The notes under the pieces: generated by a model
The model's database searches: none
Told to the model about the DNA's origin: nothing
Seen by the model: the letters and a program-made list of their open reading frames with translations, nothing else
DNA from: Treponema sp.
Lineage (GTDB): Bacteria; Spirochaetota; Spirochaetia; Treponematales; Breznakiellaceae
Length of the DNA: 58,550 nucleotides
NCBI GenBank assembly: GCA_003245635.1
Contig: QKCO01000020.1
Coordinates: 1 to 58,550 of the forward strand
Direction: 5' to 3'
Part shown: positions 1-8,604 of the stretch, in pieces
How positions within the stretch are numbered: position 1 is the first letter of the stretch
How the letters are laid out: the number at the start of each line of letters is the position of its first letter
Position numbers and translations under genes: made by a program

Positions 1-1082
1 AGCGTACGGGCGTTCGTGTGCTCGACGCGCTTGGCCAGCGCGGCGACCTGTATCGAGAAGATCTCGTGGCAGCGCTCATCGCGCTTGTGCGCGGTGCGCG
101 GCACGAAGGGAGTCCGGTCGATCTTGCGCGCGAAGGATTCCGCGCGCCAGGAAGCGCCCGAAACAGGAACGATGCGCGCCGCGCCGCCGAAGGCTCCCGC
201 GCGCGCGAGCGCGGTCTGGTCGGAGAAGGTCGTGAGCCGGCGGCGCTCGCCTTCGAGCTTGCGCGTATCGAAGTCCGCGAACAGATACTCGGCGCCGCGC
301 GAGAAGCGATCGCTTTCGCCCAGCAGCGTGCCGTATTCGGCGGCGATGCAGTGGCCGGAGAAGACGACGTCGGTCGTCGATTCGGTCGGGCCCGCGGCCG
401 CGTACAGGTAGGCCGCGACGCAGCGGCCGGACTGGTCGACGACGAGGTCGCGGCGGTAGTCGGCCTTGCCGACGATTTCGGTGGAAGCCGACGGATTGAG
501 CAGGAGGACGGCGCCGCGGAGCGCCTGCAGCGTGGAGGGCGGCAACGGGACCCAGAGGTCCTCGCAGACCTCGACGCCGAAGAGAACGGGCTTCGCGCCG
601 TCCCGGCGCAGCTCGAAGAGCAGGTCCGTTCCGAACGGCACCGTTTCTCCGGCCAGGGGCATCGACGCGGCGATGGCTTCTGCGCCGGAGGTGAACCAGC
701 GGGCCTCGTAGTATTCCTTGTAGTTCGGCAGGTAGGACTTGGGGACGAGCCCCGCGACCTTCCCGTCCGAGAGGACCGCGGCGCAGTTCCACAGCGTCCC
801 TTCGTGCGCGACCGGCAGGCCGACCACAGCTACGATGCCGGCGTCCCGGGCGGTCCGGGCCAAAGCCGGCAAGGCAGCGGCGGCGGCTTCGATCAGCAGC
901 TCCTGATGGAAGAGGTCGGCGCAGGTATAGCCGGTCAGGGAAAGTTCGGGGAAGAGCGCGACCGCGGCGCCCCCGGAAGCCGCCTGCGCGATGCCCGCGG
1001 CGATCCCTTCCGCGTTGTAGGAGACGTCGCCGGGACGCAGCCGCGGCGATGCGGCGCAGACGCGAATGAATCCGTAATCCAT
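1..1082 (-). CDS. nadE: NAD+ synthetase, glutaminase (nitrilase-like) domain, partial
   Basis: Reading leftward from an ATG at 1082, the frame stays open to the window edge (360 codons), so the C-terminal synthetase half lies outside. The visible part is the carbon-nitrogen hydrolase domain of glutamine-dependent NAD+ synthetase, which releases ammonia from glutamine for amidation of deamido-NAD. The catalytic triad is readable: Glu in FPELSLTGY, Lys in [14 protein letters not shown], and Cys in [10 protein letters not shown], the usual ExCEDLW signature of this family. There is no Shine-Dalgarno; an extended -10 element sits six bases upstream of the ATG, so the message is probably leaderless. 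It is divergent from the hydrogenase-like chemoreceptor. Fairly sure of the family; the synthetase half must be checked outside the window. Confidence 0.9.
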   Translation of the reverse strand, partial: MDYGFIRVCAASPRLRPGDVSYNAEGIAAGIAQAASGGAAVALFPELSLTGYTCADLFHQELLIEAAAAALPALARTARDAGIVAVVGLPVAHEGTLWNCAAVLSDGKVAGLVPKSYLPNYKEYYEARWFTSGAEAIAASMPLAGETVPFGTDLLFELRRDGAKPVLFGVEVCEDLWVPLPPSTLQALRGAVLLLNPSASTEIVGKADYRRDLVVDQSGRCVAAYLYAAAGPTESTTDVVFSGHCIAAEYGTLLGESDRFSRGAEYLFADFDTRKLEGERRRLTTFSDQTALARAGAFGGAARIVPVSGASWRAESFARKIDRTPFVPRTAHKRDERCHEIFSIQVAALAKRVEHTNART

Positions 1083-1088
1083 GGCGCG

Positions 1089-1100
1089 ACTATACCACGA
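1089..1100 (-). promoter_or_regulatory. Extended -10 promoter of nadE, leaderless type
   Basis: On the minus strand TCGTGGTATAGT ends six bases before the ATG at 1082. It combines a TGn extension with -10 TATAGT (5/6). No convincing -35 is visible 17 bases upstream. The same TCGTGGTAT string precedes parE and the TPR gene near 47.5 kb. Confidence 0.6.
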
Positions 1101-1148
1101 AGCGTACTCGGGGAGAAGCGGGCGGCGGAAAACCGCGCCGCCGCCGGT

Positions 1149-1177
1149 TTGACAAGGCGGCTCCTTGCTTCGATACT
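1149..1177 (+). promoter_or_regulatory. Promoter of the hydrogenase-like chemoreceptor
   Basis: A perfect -35 TTGACA (1149-1154) is followed after 17 bases by -10 GATACT (1172-1177, 4/6). The leader would be about 55 bases long and ends in AAGGAG, seven to nine bases before the ATG at 1238. Confidence 0.6.
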
Positions 1178-1237
1178 TTTCAGATACGCATCCGAGCCTT
1201 CGCCCGCCGTCGAACACCAAAAAGTAAGGAGCCCCCC

Positions 1238-3361
1238 ATGGAGAGCCCGAAAAAAATGAAGGGATCGCTCGCGCCGGTCATCCGCGTGGACGAGGATAAG
1301 TGCGTCAACTGCCACATGTGCATCGCAGTCTGCCCGGTGAAGTACTGCATCGACGGGACGGGAGACAAGGTGAAGATCGACGCGGACCTGTGCATCGGAT
1401 GCGGCAGCTGCGTCGCGGCCTGCACCCACAAGGCGCGCACCGTCATCGACGACGCGGATGCGTTCTTCGCCGCGCTCGAAAAAGGAGAACGGATCGTCGC
1501 CATCGCGGCCCCCGCCATCGTCTCGAGCTTTCCGGGAAACTACAAGCGCTTCCTCGGTTGGCTCAAGAGCCTGGGCGTCGAAGCCTGCTTCGACGTCAGC
1601 TTCGGCGCAGAATTGACCGTCGCCTCGTATCTCGATCACATCCGCAGGAACGCGCCGCCTCTGGTCATCGCCCAGCCCTGCCCCGCCATCGTCACCTTCG
1701 TGGAGATATACCACCCCGAGCTGCTTCCCCACCTCGCCCCAGCCGACAGCCCGATGCTGCACACCATCAAAATGATCCGCGCCTGCTACCCGCGCTGGGC
1801 GGACCGCAAGGTCGTCGTCCTTTCGCCCTGCGCCGCGAAGAAGCGCGAATTCCAGGAAACGGGCATCGGCGACTACAACGTCACTTTCAAATCCTTCGAG
1901 GCCGCGCTCAAGGAGCGGCGCATCGATCTTTCGCGCTTTCCCGAAGCCGATTTCGACAACCCGAGCGCCGAACGCGCGGTCCTGTTCTCGACCCCCGGAG
2001 GCCTTCTCAGAACCGCCGAACGTGAAGTGCCGGGCATTTCCCTAAAATCCAGGAAGATCGAAGGTCCCGAAATCGTCTACGAATATCTGGCCGGACTCCA
2101 CGCGTCCCTCAAGAAGGGTACGGCTCCCGTGCTGGTCGACTGCCTCAATTGCGCGTACGGCTGCAACGCGGGGCCGGGAACGCTCAACGCCGGCAAGTCG
2201 CCCGACGACATCGAGGCGCCCATAGAACGGCTGCGCGAGGAAAACGAGCGCCGCTACGGCGGCGGGAGGAAGTCGGACAAGGCCGCGCGCAAAAAAATAG
2301 CCAAGACGCTCTCGGATTACTGGGAAAGCGGACGCTACGCCCGCAGCTATACGCAGCGGTCGGGGAACTACTCCCTCGAGCTCCCGAGCGAAAAGCGCTT
2401 CGCCGAGATCTACGCGGCGATGCTCAAGAAAACGGAGGAGGATCATCTCAACTGCGCGGCCTGCGGCTACAAAAGCTGCGAAGGCATGGCCGTCGCCATA
2501 CACAACGATCTCAACAAAAAGGAGAACTGCCACCTCTACCGCCAGCGCGTCATAGAAGAAGAAAAGCGCGTCGTCGACGATTCGAACGACCACCTGCACT
2601 CGTCGATCGCGCAGGCGACCGATAGGGTCGACGCGATCAGGGAAAAGCTGACGCTGCTGCAGACGCGGAGCGCGAGCCAGTTCGCGGCGATCGAGGAATC
2701 GGCGGCGGCGGTCGAGCAGATGATCGCGACGCTCGTGAACGCTTCGGGCATCGCGTCCGGGAAGCGGACGCAGATAGAGAGCCTGGCTGAAAAAGCGACC
2801 AACGGCGAAAAGGAAATGCAGGCGACGGTCGCCGCGATCAAATCGGTGGCCGAAGGCGTTTCGGGCATCGGGGAGCTGACCTCGCTCATCCACGACATCG
2901 CCGGCGAAACGAACCTCCTGGCGATGAACGCGGCGATACAGGCGGCCCACGCCGGCAACGCGGGCAAAAGCTTCGCGGTCGTCGCTTCGGAGATCCGCAA
3001 GCTCGCGGAAACGACCGGCGGCAACGCGAACCGCATCTCGAGCTCGCTCGGGACAATCATCGGCCGCATAAGGGATTCGGACAGCATGACGACGCGGACG
3101 GGCGCCGGCATCAAGGAAATCTCGACGGACGTGGCGACGATGACGGGAGAGATCGAACAGCTCATCAGTTCGCTAGGGGAAATTTCCTCAGGCGGTGCGC
3201 AGGTCACCGAAAGCATCGAGCAGATGCGGACCCTTTCGCTCGACGTCAGGGAGCTCTACGGAGCCATGGCGTCCGAAGTCAACGACATCCTCACCCGCAT
3301 CAACGAAATCGCCGAAATATCGGAACAGACCGGCCGTTCGCTGACCGCCATCGAAGCGTGA
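1238..3361 (+). CDS. Soluble methyl-accepting chemoreceptor with [FeFe]-hydrogenase-like sensor domain
   Basis: This 707-aa protein has no signal peptide or membrane segment. Residues 22-32 and 52-62 bind two 4Fe-4S clusters (CxxCxxC...C). Residues about 90-330 match the [FeFe]-hydrogenase catalytic domain. All four H-cluster cysteines appear kept: C148 (motif QPCPAIV), C198 (SPCAAKK) and C305/C309 (NCAYGCN). The residue before C148, the proton-transfer cysteine of active enzymes, is Pro147. Residues 406-431 form a further iron-sulfur motif (CxxCx4Cx16C, PF04060 type). About 470-700 is an MCP signalling domain with hairpin tip [18 protein letters not shown]. It is probably a cytoplasmic H2 or redox receptor feeding CheA, resembling sensory HydS-type proteins; ligand and function are inferred. 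It has a strong Shine-Dalgarno and its own promoter. Confidence 0.88.
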   Translation: MESPKKMKGSLAPVIRVDEDKCVNCHMCIAVCPVKYCIDGTGDKVKIDADLCIGCGSCVAACTHKARTVIDDADAFFAALEKGERIVAIAAPAIVSSFPGNYKRFLGWLKSLGVEACFDVSFGAELTVASYLDHIRRNAPPLVIAQPCPAIVTFVEIYHPELLPHLAPADSPMLHTIKMIRACYPRWADRKVVVLSPCAAKKREFQETGIGDYNVTFKSFEAALKERRIDLSRFPEADFDNPSAERAVLFSTPGGLLRTAEREVPGISLKSRKIEGPEIVYEYLAGLHASLKKGTAPVLVDCLNCAYGCNAGPGTLNAGKSPDDIEAPIERLREENERRYGGGRKSDKAARKKIAKTLSDYWESGRYARSYTQRSGNYSLELPSEKRFAEIYAAMLKKTEEDHLNCAACGYKSCEGMAVAIHNDLNKKENCHLYRQRVIEEEKRVVDDSNDHLHSSIAQATDRVDAIREKLTLLQTRSASQFAAIEESAAAVEQMIATLVNASGIASGKRTQIESLAEKATNGEKEMQATVAAIKSVAEGVSGIGELTSLIHDIAGETNLLAMNAAIQAAHAGNAGKSFAVVASEIRKLAETTGGNANRISSSLGTIIGRIRDSDSMTTRTGAGIKEISTDVATMTGEIEQLISSLGEISSGGAQVTESIEQMRTLSLDVRELYGAMASEVNDILTRINEIAEISEQTGRSLTAIEA

Positions 3362-3431
3362 GGAACGCGAAGCGATAATTTCGGTCAACGTCTTTCGCCG
3401 CGCACCGATAATCATGATGTGGAGGACACAC

Positions 3432-3644
3432 ATGAAACGGTACTGCATAAAGTGCGAACCCGGCCGCGTCGAATTCCTCGATGTCCTGCGGGAAACCGAC
3501 GAAGGATTTTTCGTGCGCGTCGTGCGGGTGAAAGACGGATACGATAAAGTTGTGGAAGAATTCATGGCCCGGCATCTGTTCGAGATGTGTCTAAAGACCG
3601 GCTACATCGCGGCGGTCACCGAAGCGAGCTCATCGGTCGCCTAG
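3432..3644 (+). CDS. Small conserved-looking hypothetical protein
   Basis: This 70-aa protein starts at the ATG at 3432 because GGAGG lies seven bases upstream; an in-frame ATG at 3414 would have none. It is rich in charged and aromatic residues, has one N-terminal CxxC-like spacing (YCIKCE) and no membrane segment. It follows the chemoreceptor by 70 bases and precedes a strong terminator, so the two may be co-transcribed. I do not recognise the family. It might be a small accessory protein of the receptor, but only position suggests that. Confidence 0.6.
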   Translation: MKRYCIKCEPGRVEFLDVLRETDEGFFVRVVRVKDGYDKVVEEFMARHLFEMCLKTGYIAAVTEASSSVA

Positions 3645-3667
3645 GTTTCATTCCGGTTCCGGGCAAA

Positions 3668-3712
3668 GGGCCGCCGAGAAGTCTTACGGACTTTTCGGCG
3701 GCCCTTCTTTTT
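3668..3712 (+). terminator. Strong Rho-independent terminator between convergent units
   Basis: A 16-bp stem (3668-3683 with 3689-3704, one mismatch, loop about 5 bases) is followed by TTCTTTTT. It ends the chemoreceptor unit. The leftward GH18 operon ends at 3718, so the same hairpin may also stop it, although the T-run on that strand is short. Confidence 0.88.
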
Positions 3713-3717
3713 CCCCC

Positions 3718-4704
3718 TTAGGGGCGAAAGAAGCCGACAACCTGCCAAACGCCCGGATCCTCCTGCCCGAGCCGCCAGAAGGAGACCGCTCCGACCCCCG
3801 CGGCCGCGTAGGCTTCGAGCTTGGACCGGATCGACGGGGCGTCCTCGTAGAACACCTTCACGTTCACCGATTCGCGGTATTCGAGGAAGGGGATATCGTT
3901 CTCGCGCCCGGAGGTTGCGTCGACCTTTTCCGTGAGTAGGCGCGCGACGCCATCGTGCCGGTACGCGCGGCTGAGCTGCTTGTCCGCCCAGGCGCGGCCG
4001 TAGAAAGGCAGGCCCATGATGAGCTTTCCGCGCTCGATCTTCCCCGTCGCGAACGCGGCCACGGCGCGGCACCATTGGGTCGACGCGATCGGTCCTGGAA
4101 CGCTCGTCGACCAGTGCTCGTCGTAGGCCATGACGACCACCCGATCGGCGATAGCGGCGATCGCGCCGTACTCGTAGGCTTCGTCGACCGTCTTGAAGCG
4201 CGCCGGAACAGCGACGCTCAGTATTTTCGGTCCGATGCGCGCCTTGAGCAGGCGCAGGAACGCGAAGAACGCGTCGCGGTCCTTGGTAAGGACCGCCTCG
4301 AAATCGATCTGGACGCCGTCGTAGCCCTCCCCCGCCCGCCCGATCGCTTCGATCAGCTCGTCGCGCACGCGGAATTCGGGGCTGAGGCAGAAGTGGGAAA
4401 GCGCCGAATTCCCCAGCTCCGCGACGACCAGGTGCTTGCGGCCGGGGAACGCGGAGAGGCGCTTCGGGTCGGGAAGCCCGACCAGCTCCCCGGAGCTGTT
4501 GATGCTCGCGCTGAAATGGGCCGCGTCCGTGATCGGCGGCTTCTGGGCGAGCAGGCCTTCGTCCCCGGCGGAGACGTAGGCCCACACCTCGGCGAAGCGC
4601 GGCGCGTCGTCGACGGCAGCGCCGGTCGCCAGAACCGACGCAATGGAGCCGGTCAGGAAAAGCAGCGCGGCAAAGGCCGCGCGGATGCGCAACGGGGTTC
4701 CCAT
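3718..4704 (-). CDS. Secreted GH18-family glycosidase (YaaH/chitinase-like)
   Basis: This 328-aa protein begins with a signal peptide (residues 1 to about 27, hydrophobic core AAFAALLFLTGSIASVLA). The GH18 active-site strand is YDGVQIDFEAV: D129, D134 and the catalytic E136 are present, while the first Asp of the usual DxDxE is Gln132. The barrel continues with MAYDEHW and LPFYGRAW, as in spore-cortex and peptidoglycan GH18 enzymes of the YaaH type. It therefore probably cleaves N-acetylglucosamine-containing glycan in the periplasm, perhaps peptidoglycan; the substrate is not shown by sequence. It lies 10 bases after parC in a leftward operon and lacks a clear Shine-Dalgarno. Confidence 0.85.
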   Translation of the reverse strand: MGTPLRIRAAFAALLFLTGSIASVLATGAAVDDAPRFAEVWAYVSAGDEGLLAQKPPITDAAHFSASINSSGELVGLPDPKRLSAFPGRKHLVVAELGNSALSHFCLSPEFRVRDELIEAIGRAGEGYDGVQIDFEAVLTKDRDAFFAFLRLLKARIGPKILSVAVPARFKTVDEAYEYGAIAAIADRVVVMAYDEHWSTSVPGPIASTQWCRAVAAFATGKIERGKLIMGLPFYGRAWADKQLSRAYRHDGVARLLTEKVDATSGRENDIPFLEYRESVNVKVFYEDAPSIRSKLEAYAAAGVGAVSFWRLGQEDPGVWQVVGFFRP

Positions 4705-4714
4705 GGCGCCGCGG

Positions 4715-6637
4715 CTATTTGATATCGTACTTGACGACCTTGCGCGGCGCCAGGCGCACGCCGCCCGCCTTGAGGCCCTTCACCGCGTAGTCTTGGATCT
4801 TGAACGATTCCTTGAGCACCTTCACGCGTGGCTTCTGCTCGTAATGCAGGGTCACCGTGAACTTCTCCCGCGTGTCGATGTGGAGGATCTCGCTCCCTTC
4901 CGGGGCGATGGGATACTCCTTGTTCATGATCCAGCCTTCGATCCGGCAGCGTTTGACGCAGGCGTAGCCGGTATCGCTTTCCCGGTAGATGATCGTGAAC
5001 ACGACCTTCGCGAGCGCCTCCTTGTCGGCGACGCCGCACCACCACGCGTCCTTGTCCACGAACACCTTCTCCGGCAGATCCATGACCGTGTAGACGCCGC
5101 TCTTCCTGAGCGCGAGCACGCGGTCGAACGGGGATACGTCGGCGACGATTTCGCCCCCGGCGATCGCGGTGCCGAGATAGCCGGACGCGCGGTCGTAGCG
5201 GAGCTGCAGGTCCTTCTTGGCTACTTCCTTGACGTCGATCTTCTCGAAGCGCCCGACCTTCGTCTTCCGCTTGCCGCCCGCGAGCTCCTCGTTCGCCTTG
5301 ATCTTGGCGATCACGCCGTCCAGGTACCCGGTCGCGTAGGCGACGATGTCCTTCAGGTGTTTGGCGATCTCCTTGATGCGCGCCTCGATCTCCTTCATCT
5401 CGGCGCGCGCCTTGTTGATGTCGTAGAGCGATATGCGCCGTATCGGGATCTTGAGCAGGCGCTCGACGTCCTCTTCGGAAACGCCGCGCGGACCGATTTC
5501 GTTCATGAAAGGCTTGAAGCCGGCTATGACGGCCGCGACGACGGTCTCGGCGGTCTTCATCTCCTCGATCTTCTTGTAGATGCGCTCCTCGATGAAGATG
5601 CGCTCCAGGGTCCGCTGGTGCAGCTTGTCCTTCAGCTCGGCGCGCTCGAGCTCGAGCTCCTTGGTGAGTATCGATACCAGCTGCTTGGCGTGGTGCTCGA
5701 CCACCTCGGTCACGGTCATGACCGCCGGCAGGCTATCCTTGATGACCAGGAGGTTGACCGATATCGACTGCTCGCACTCGGTGAAGGCGAACAGCGCATC
5801 GACCGTTTCCTCGGAATACACCCCGCGCGCGAGCTTGATCTCGATCTCGACGTTCTCGGTGGTGAAATCGGAGATCGACTGGATCTTGACCCGGTTCGCC
5901 TTCGCGGCCGTCTCCACGCTCGCGATGAGGCTCTCGGTGGTAGAGCCGAAGGGAAGCTCCCGGATGACGATGCGCTTGGGGTCAGACACATCGAGCTTGG
6001 CGCGCACGACGACCTTGCCGTTGCCGTCCTTGTAGTCGGACACGTCCACCAGGCCCCCGGTCGGAAAGTCGGGAAAGAGCTGGAAGGGCTTTCCGGCCAG
6101 GCAGGCCTTCTCGGCCTCGAGCACCTCGATGAAGTTGTGCGGCAGGATCTTGGTGGACATGCCGACCGCGATGCCGTCCGCGCCGATCCCCAGGATGACC
6201 GGCACCTTCGCGGGGAAGGCCACCGGCTCCCTGTTGCGCCCGTCGTAGGAGTCGACGTACGCGGTCAGCTTCGGATTATGGAAAATATCCTTCGCCAAAC
6301 CCGTAACGCGGCACTCGATGTACCGGGCCGCGGAAGCGTCGTCGCCGGTGAAGATGTTGCCGAAGTTGCCCTGCCGGTCGATGAACAGTTCCTTGTTCGC
6401 CAGCACGACCAGGGCCGACCCGATCGAGGCGTCGCCGTGCGGATGGTACTTCATGCAGTGCCCGACGACGTTGGCCACCTTGTGGAATTTGCCGTCGTCC
6501 ATCTCGAAAAGGCTGTGCAGGATGCGCCGCTGCACCGGCTTGAGTCCGTCCTCCAGGTCGGGGATCGCCCGGTCCTTGATGACGTAGGATGCGTATTCCA
6601 GAAAGTTCCTGTCGAAGAGCGTCTTTACGTATGCCAT
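4715..6637 (-). CDS. parC: DNA topoisomerase IV subunit A (ParC), short spirochaetal type
   Basis: This 640-aa type II topoisomerase breakage-reunion subunit is shorter than Escherichia coli ParC. The catalytic tyrosine is Tyr106 in ASAARYIE, following KYHPHGDAS (63-71). With ParE it decatenates or relaxes DNA. The residues equivalent to GyrA Ser83 and Asp87 appear to be Ala70 and Ser74. The start at 6637 is 10 bases after the parE stop, and the Shine-Dalgarno (AAGGGA) overlaps that stop, so translation is coupled. It could formally be called a GyrA-like A subunit; adjacency to the matching B subunit and the lack of a long beta-pinwheel domain favour ParC. Confidence 0.9.
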   Translation of the reverse strand: MAYVKTLFDRNFLEYASYVIKDRAIPDLEDGLKPVQRRILHSLFEMDDGKFHKVANVVGHCMKYHPHGDASIGSALVVLANKELFIDRQGNFGNIFTGDDASAARYIECRVTGLAKDIFHNPKLTAYVDSYDGRNREPVAFPAKVPVILGIGADGIAVGMSTKILPHNFIEVLEAEKACLAGKPFQLFPDFPTGGLVDVSDYKDGNGKVVVRAKLDVSDPKRIVIRELPFGSTTESLIASVETAAKANRVKIQSISDFTTENVEIEIKLARGVYSEETVDALFAFTECEQSISVNLLVIKDSLPAVMTVTEVVEHHAKQLVSILTKELELERAELKDKLHQRTLERIFIEERIYKKIEEMKTAETVVAAVIAGFKPFMNEIGPRGVSEEDVERLLKIPIRRISLYDINKARAEMKEIEARIKEIAKHLKDIVAYATGYLDGVIAKIKANEELAGGKRKTKVGRFEKIDVKEVAKKDLQLRYDRASGYLGTAIAGGEIVADVSPFDRVLALRKSGVYTVMDLPEKVFVDKDAWWCGVADKEALAKVVFTIIYRESDTGYACVKRCRIEGWIMNKEYPIAPEGSEILHIDTREKFTVTLHYEQKPRVKVLKESFKIQDYAVKGLKAGGVRLAPRKVVKYDIK

Positions 6638-6647
6638 TGCAGTTCCC

Positions 6648-8468
6648 TTACGAAATGTCCGCCATGAGGTTCTTCATGATGTAGTCGCGCCGATCTGGAG
6701 TGTTCTTGCCCATGTAGAACTCGAGCACCTGGGGCACGGCCTTCAGCGTGTTGACGTCCACGGGAACCAGGCGCATGTCCGCGCCGATGAACTGCCCGAA
6801 TTCCTTCGGGCTGATCTCTCCGAGTCCCTTGAAGCGCGTCACCTCGCTTGAGCTTCCCAGGTCCTTAACCGCGGCGTCCCGCTCCTTCTCGCTGTAGCAG
6901 TAGCGCGTTTCCTTCTTCGTGCGCACGCGGAAGAGCGGCGTCTCGAGGATGTGCACGCGGCCGCCGGTCACCAGCTCCTCGAAATAAGACAGGAAGAAGG
7001 TCAGCAGCAGATTCCGGATGTGGAAGCCGTCGAAGTCGGCGTCGGTGGCGATGACGATCTTGCCGTAGCGCAGCCCCGACACATCGTTCTCGATGCCGAG
7101 AGCCATCATCATGTTGTACAGTTCCTCGTTCTTGTAGATGGCCGTGCGCTTCTTGCCGAACATGTTCTCGGGCTTTCCCCGCAGCGCGAAGATCGCCTGC
7201 GTCATCACGTCGCGGGAGCTCACCATGGAGCCGGCGGCCGAGTCGCCCTCGGTCATGAAGATGAGGCTGTCCTCGCCCTTCTCCCCGTCGTCCAGGTGGT
7301 ATTTGCAGTCCTTGAGCTTGGGGATCTTGAGCGCGATCTTCTTAGCCGCCTCGCGCGCTTCCTTCTTGACGACGTTGAGCTCGGTGCGCAGCTTCTCGTT
7401 CGCGACGATCTTCTGCTCGAGCATCTTGGCCGCTTCCGCGTTCTTGTGCAGCCAATCCTCGACCGCGGCCTTCACCTCCTGGACGACCCAGGGCCGGATA
7501 TCCGCGTTGCCGAGCTTGTTCTTCGTCTGGCTTTCAAACACGGGATTCTTGAGCTTGACGGCGACCGCGGCCGTCGTTCCCTCGCGCACGTCCTCGCTCT
7601 TGTAGTCCTTCTTGTAGAAAGCCTGGATGCCCTTGAGAAAGCCCTCTTTAAAGGCGGACAGGTGCGTGCCGCCGTCGGAGGTGTACTGTCCGTTGACGAA
7701 GGAGAAGTATTCCTCGCCGTAGTTGTTCGTGTGCGTGAAGGAGAACTCGATCCGCTCACCCTTGTGGTAGCCCAGCTGGTAGATCGTCGCCTCGCCCGCC
7801 TCGTCCTTCAGGAGGTCGAGCAGCCCGTTTTCGCTCCGGTATTCCTGCCCGTTGAACTTTAGCGTGAGGCCGGCGTTCAGATACGCGTAATTCCACACGC
7901 GCCGCTCGATGAATTCCAGGTTGAACTGGTAGTCCCCGAAGATGTCCTTGTCTGGGGTAAACTCGACGTAGGTGCCGTCGTGGGCCTTTTCCTTGACCTT
8001 GCCCTTGCGCTCGTTCTTGAGATCGCCGCGCTCGAACACGGCTTCCGCGAATTGGCCTCCACGGATGGCGATTACGCGGAAATGCGAGGAGAGCGCGTTC
8101 ACCGCCTTGGTGCCGACGCCGTTGAGGCCGACGGAGAACTGGAACACGTCGTCGTTGTATTTGGCGCCGGTGTTGATGACGGAAACGCATTCGACCAGCT
8201 TCCCGAGGGGGATGCCGCGGCCGTAGTCGCGTATCTTGACCGTGCCGTCCTTTACCTCGATCTCGATCTTGGTTCCGTTGCCCATGATGAATTCGTCGAT
8301 CGCGTTGTCGACGACTTCCTTGAGCAGGATGTATATGCCGTCGTCCGGATTCGTTCCGTCTCCGAGGCGGCCGATGTACATGCCAGTGCGGAGCCGTATG
8401 TGCTCGAGGGACGACAATGTCTTGATTTTCGATTCGTCGTAGACGGGTGCGCTTTTCTTCGATGCCAT
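6648..8468 (-). CDS. parE: DNA topoisomerase IV subunit B (ParE)
   Basis: The protein is 606 aa from the ATG at 8468. An N-terminal GHKL ATPase is shown by EVVDNAIDEF, IRDYGRGIP and LNGVGTKAVNAL. The C-terminal TOPRIM metal site is shown by FMTEGDSAAGSM and DADFDGFHIR. It supplies ATP-driven strand passage for ParC. The frame is open further upstream to 8552, but the ATG at 8468 is chosen because a -10 hexamer ends seven bases before it and the conserved N-terminus (LSSLEHIRLRTGMYIG) follows soon after. It is first gene of parE-parC-GH18 and divergent from the EF-G-like gene. Confidence 0.92.
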   Translation of the reverse strand: MASKKSAPVYDESKIKTLSSLEHIRLRTGMYIGRLGDGTNPDDGIYILLKEVVDNAIDEFIMGNGTKIEIEVKDGTVKIRDYGRGIPLGKLVECVSVINTGAKYNDDVFQFSVGLNGVGTKAVNALSSHFRVIAIRGGQFAEAVFERGDLKNERKGKVKEKAHDGTYVEFTPDKDIFGDYQFNLEFIERRVWNYAYLNAGLTLKFNGQEYRSENGLLDLLKDEAGEATIYQLGYHKGERIEFSFTHTNNYGEEYFSFVNGQYTSDGGTHLSAFKEGFLKGIQAFYKKDYKSEDVREGTTAAVAVKLKNPVFESQTKNKLGNADIRPWVVQEVKAAVEDWLHKNAEAAKMLEQKIVANEKLRTELNVVKKEAREAAKKIALKIPKLKDCKYHLDDGEKGEDSLIFMTEGDSAAGSMVSSRDVMTQAIFALRGKPENMFGKKRTAIYKNEELYNMMMALGIENDVSGLRYGKIVIATDADFDGFHIRNLLLTFFLSYFEELVTGGRVHILETPLFRVRTKKETRYCYSEKERDAAVKDLGSSSEVTRFKGLGEISPKEFGQFIGADMRLVPVDVNTLKAVPQVLEFYMGKNTPDRRDYIMKNLMADIS

Positions 8469-8475
8469 GGCGGAA

Positions 8476-8503
8476 ATGATACCACGAAGCGCGCATCTTG
8501 CAA
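8476..8503 (-). promoter_or_regulatory. parE promoter, leaderless type
   Basis: On the minus strand -35 TTGCAA (8498-8503) and -10 TATCAT (8476-8481, 5/6) are 16 bases apart, with the extended TCGTGG directly before the -10. The ATG follows seven bases after the -10, and no Shine-Dalgarno is visible. Confidence 0.7.
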
Positions 8504-8545
8504 AAGTCGCCCTTTTCCCCCCTTTTCCGCCGTCCATATATTTCC

Positions 8546-8574
8546 TTGACAATACGCTATCGCGGCTCCATCAT
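8546..8574 (+). promoter_or_regulatory. Promoter of the EF-G-like gene
   Basis: A perfect -35 TTGACA (8546-8551), 17-base spacer and -10 CATCAT (8569-8574, 4/6). The short leader carries AAGGAG at 8591-8596, eight bases before the TTG start. Confidence 0.65.
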
Positions 8575-8604
8575 AAATTTCGACATCATTAAGGAGACGC
8601 CGCT

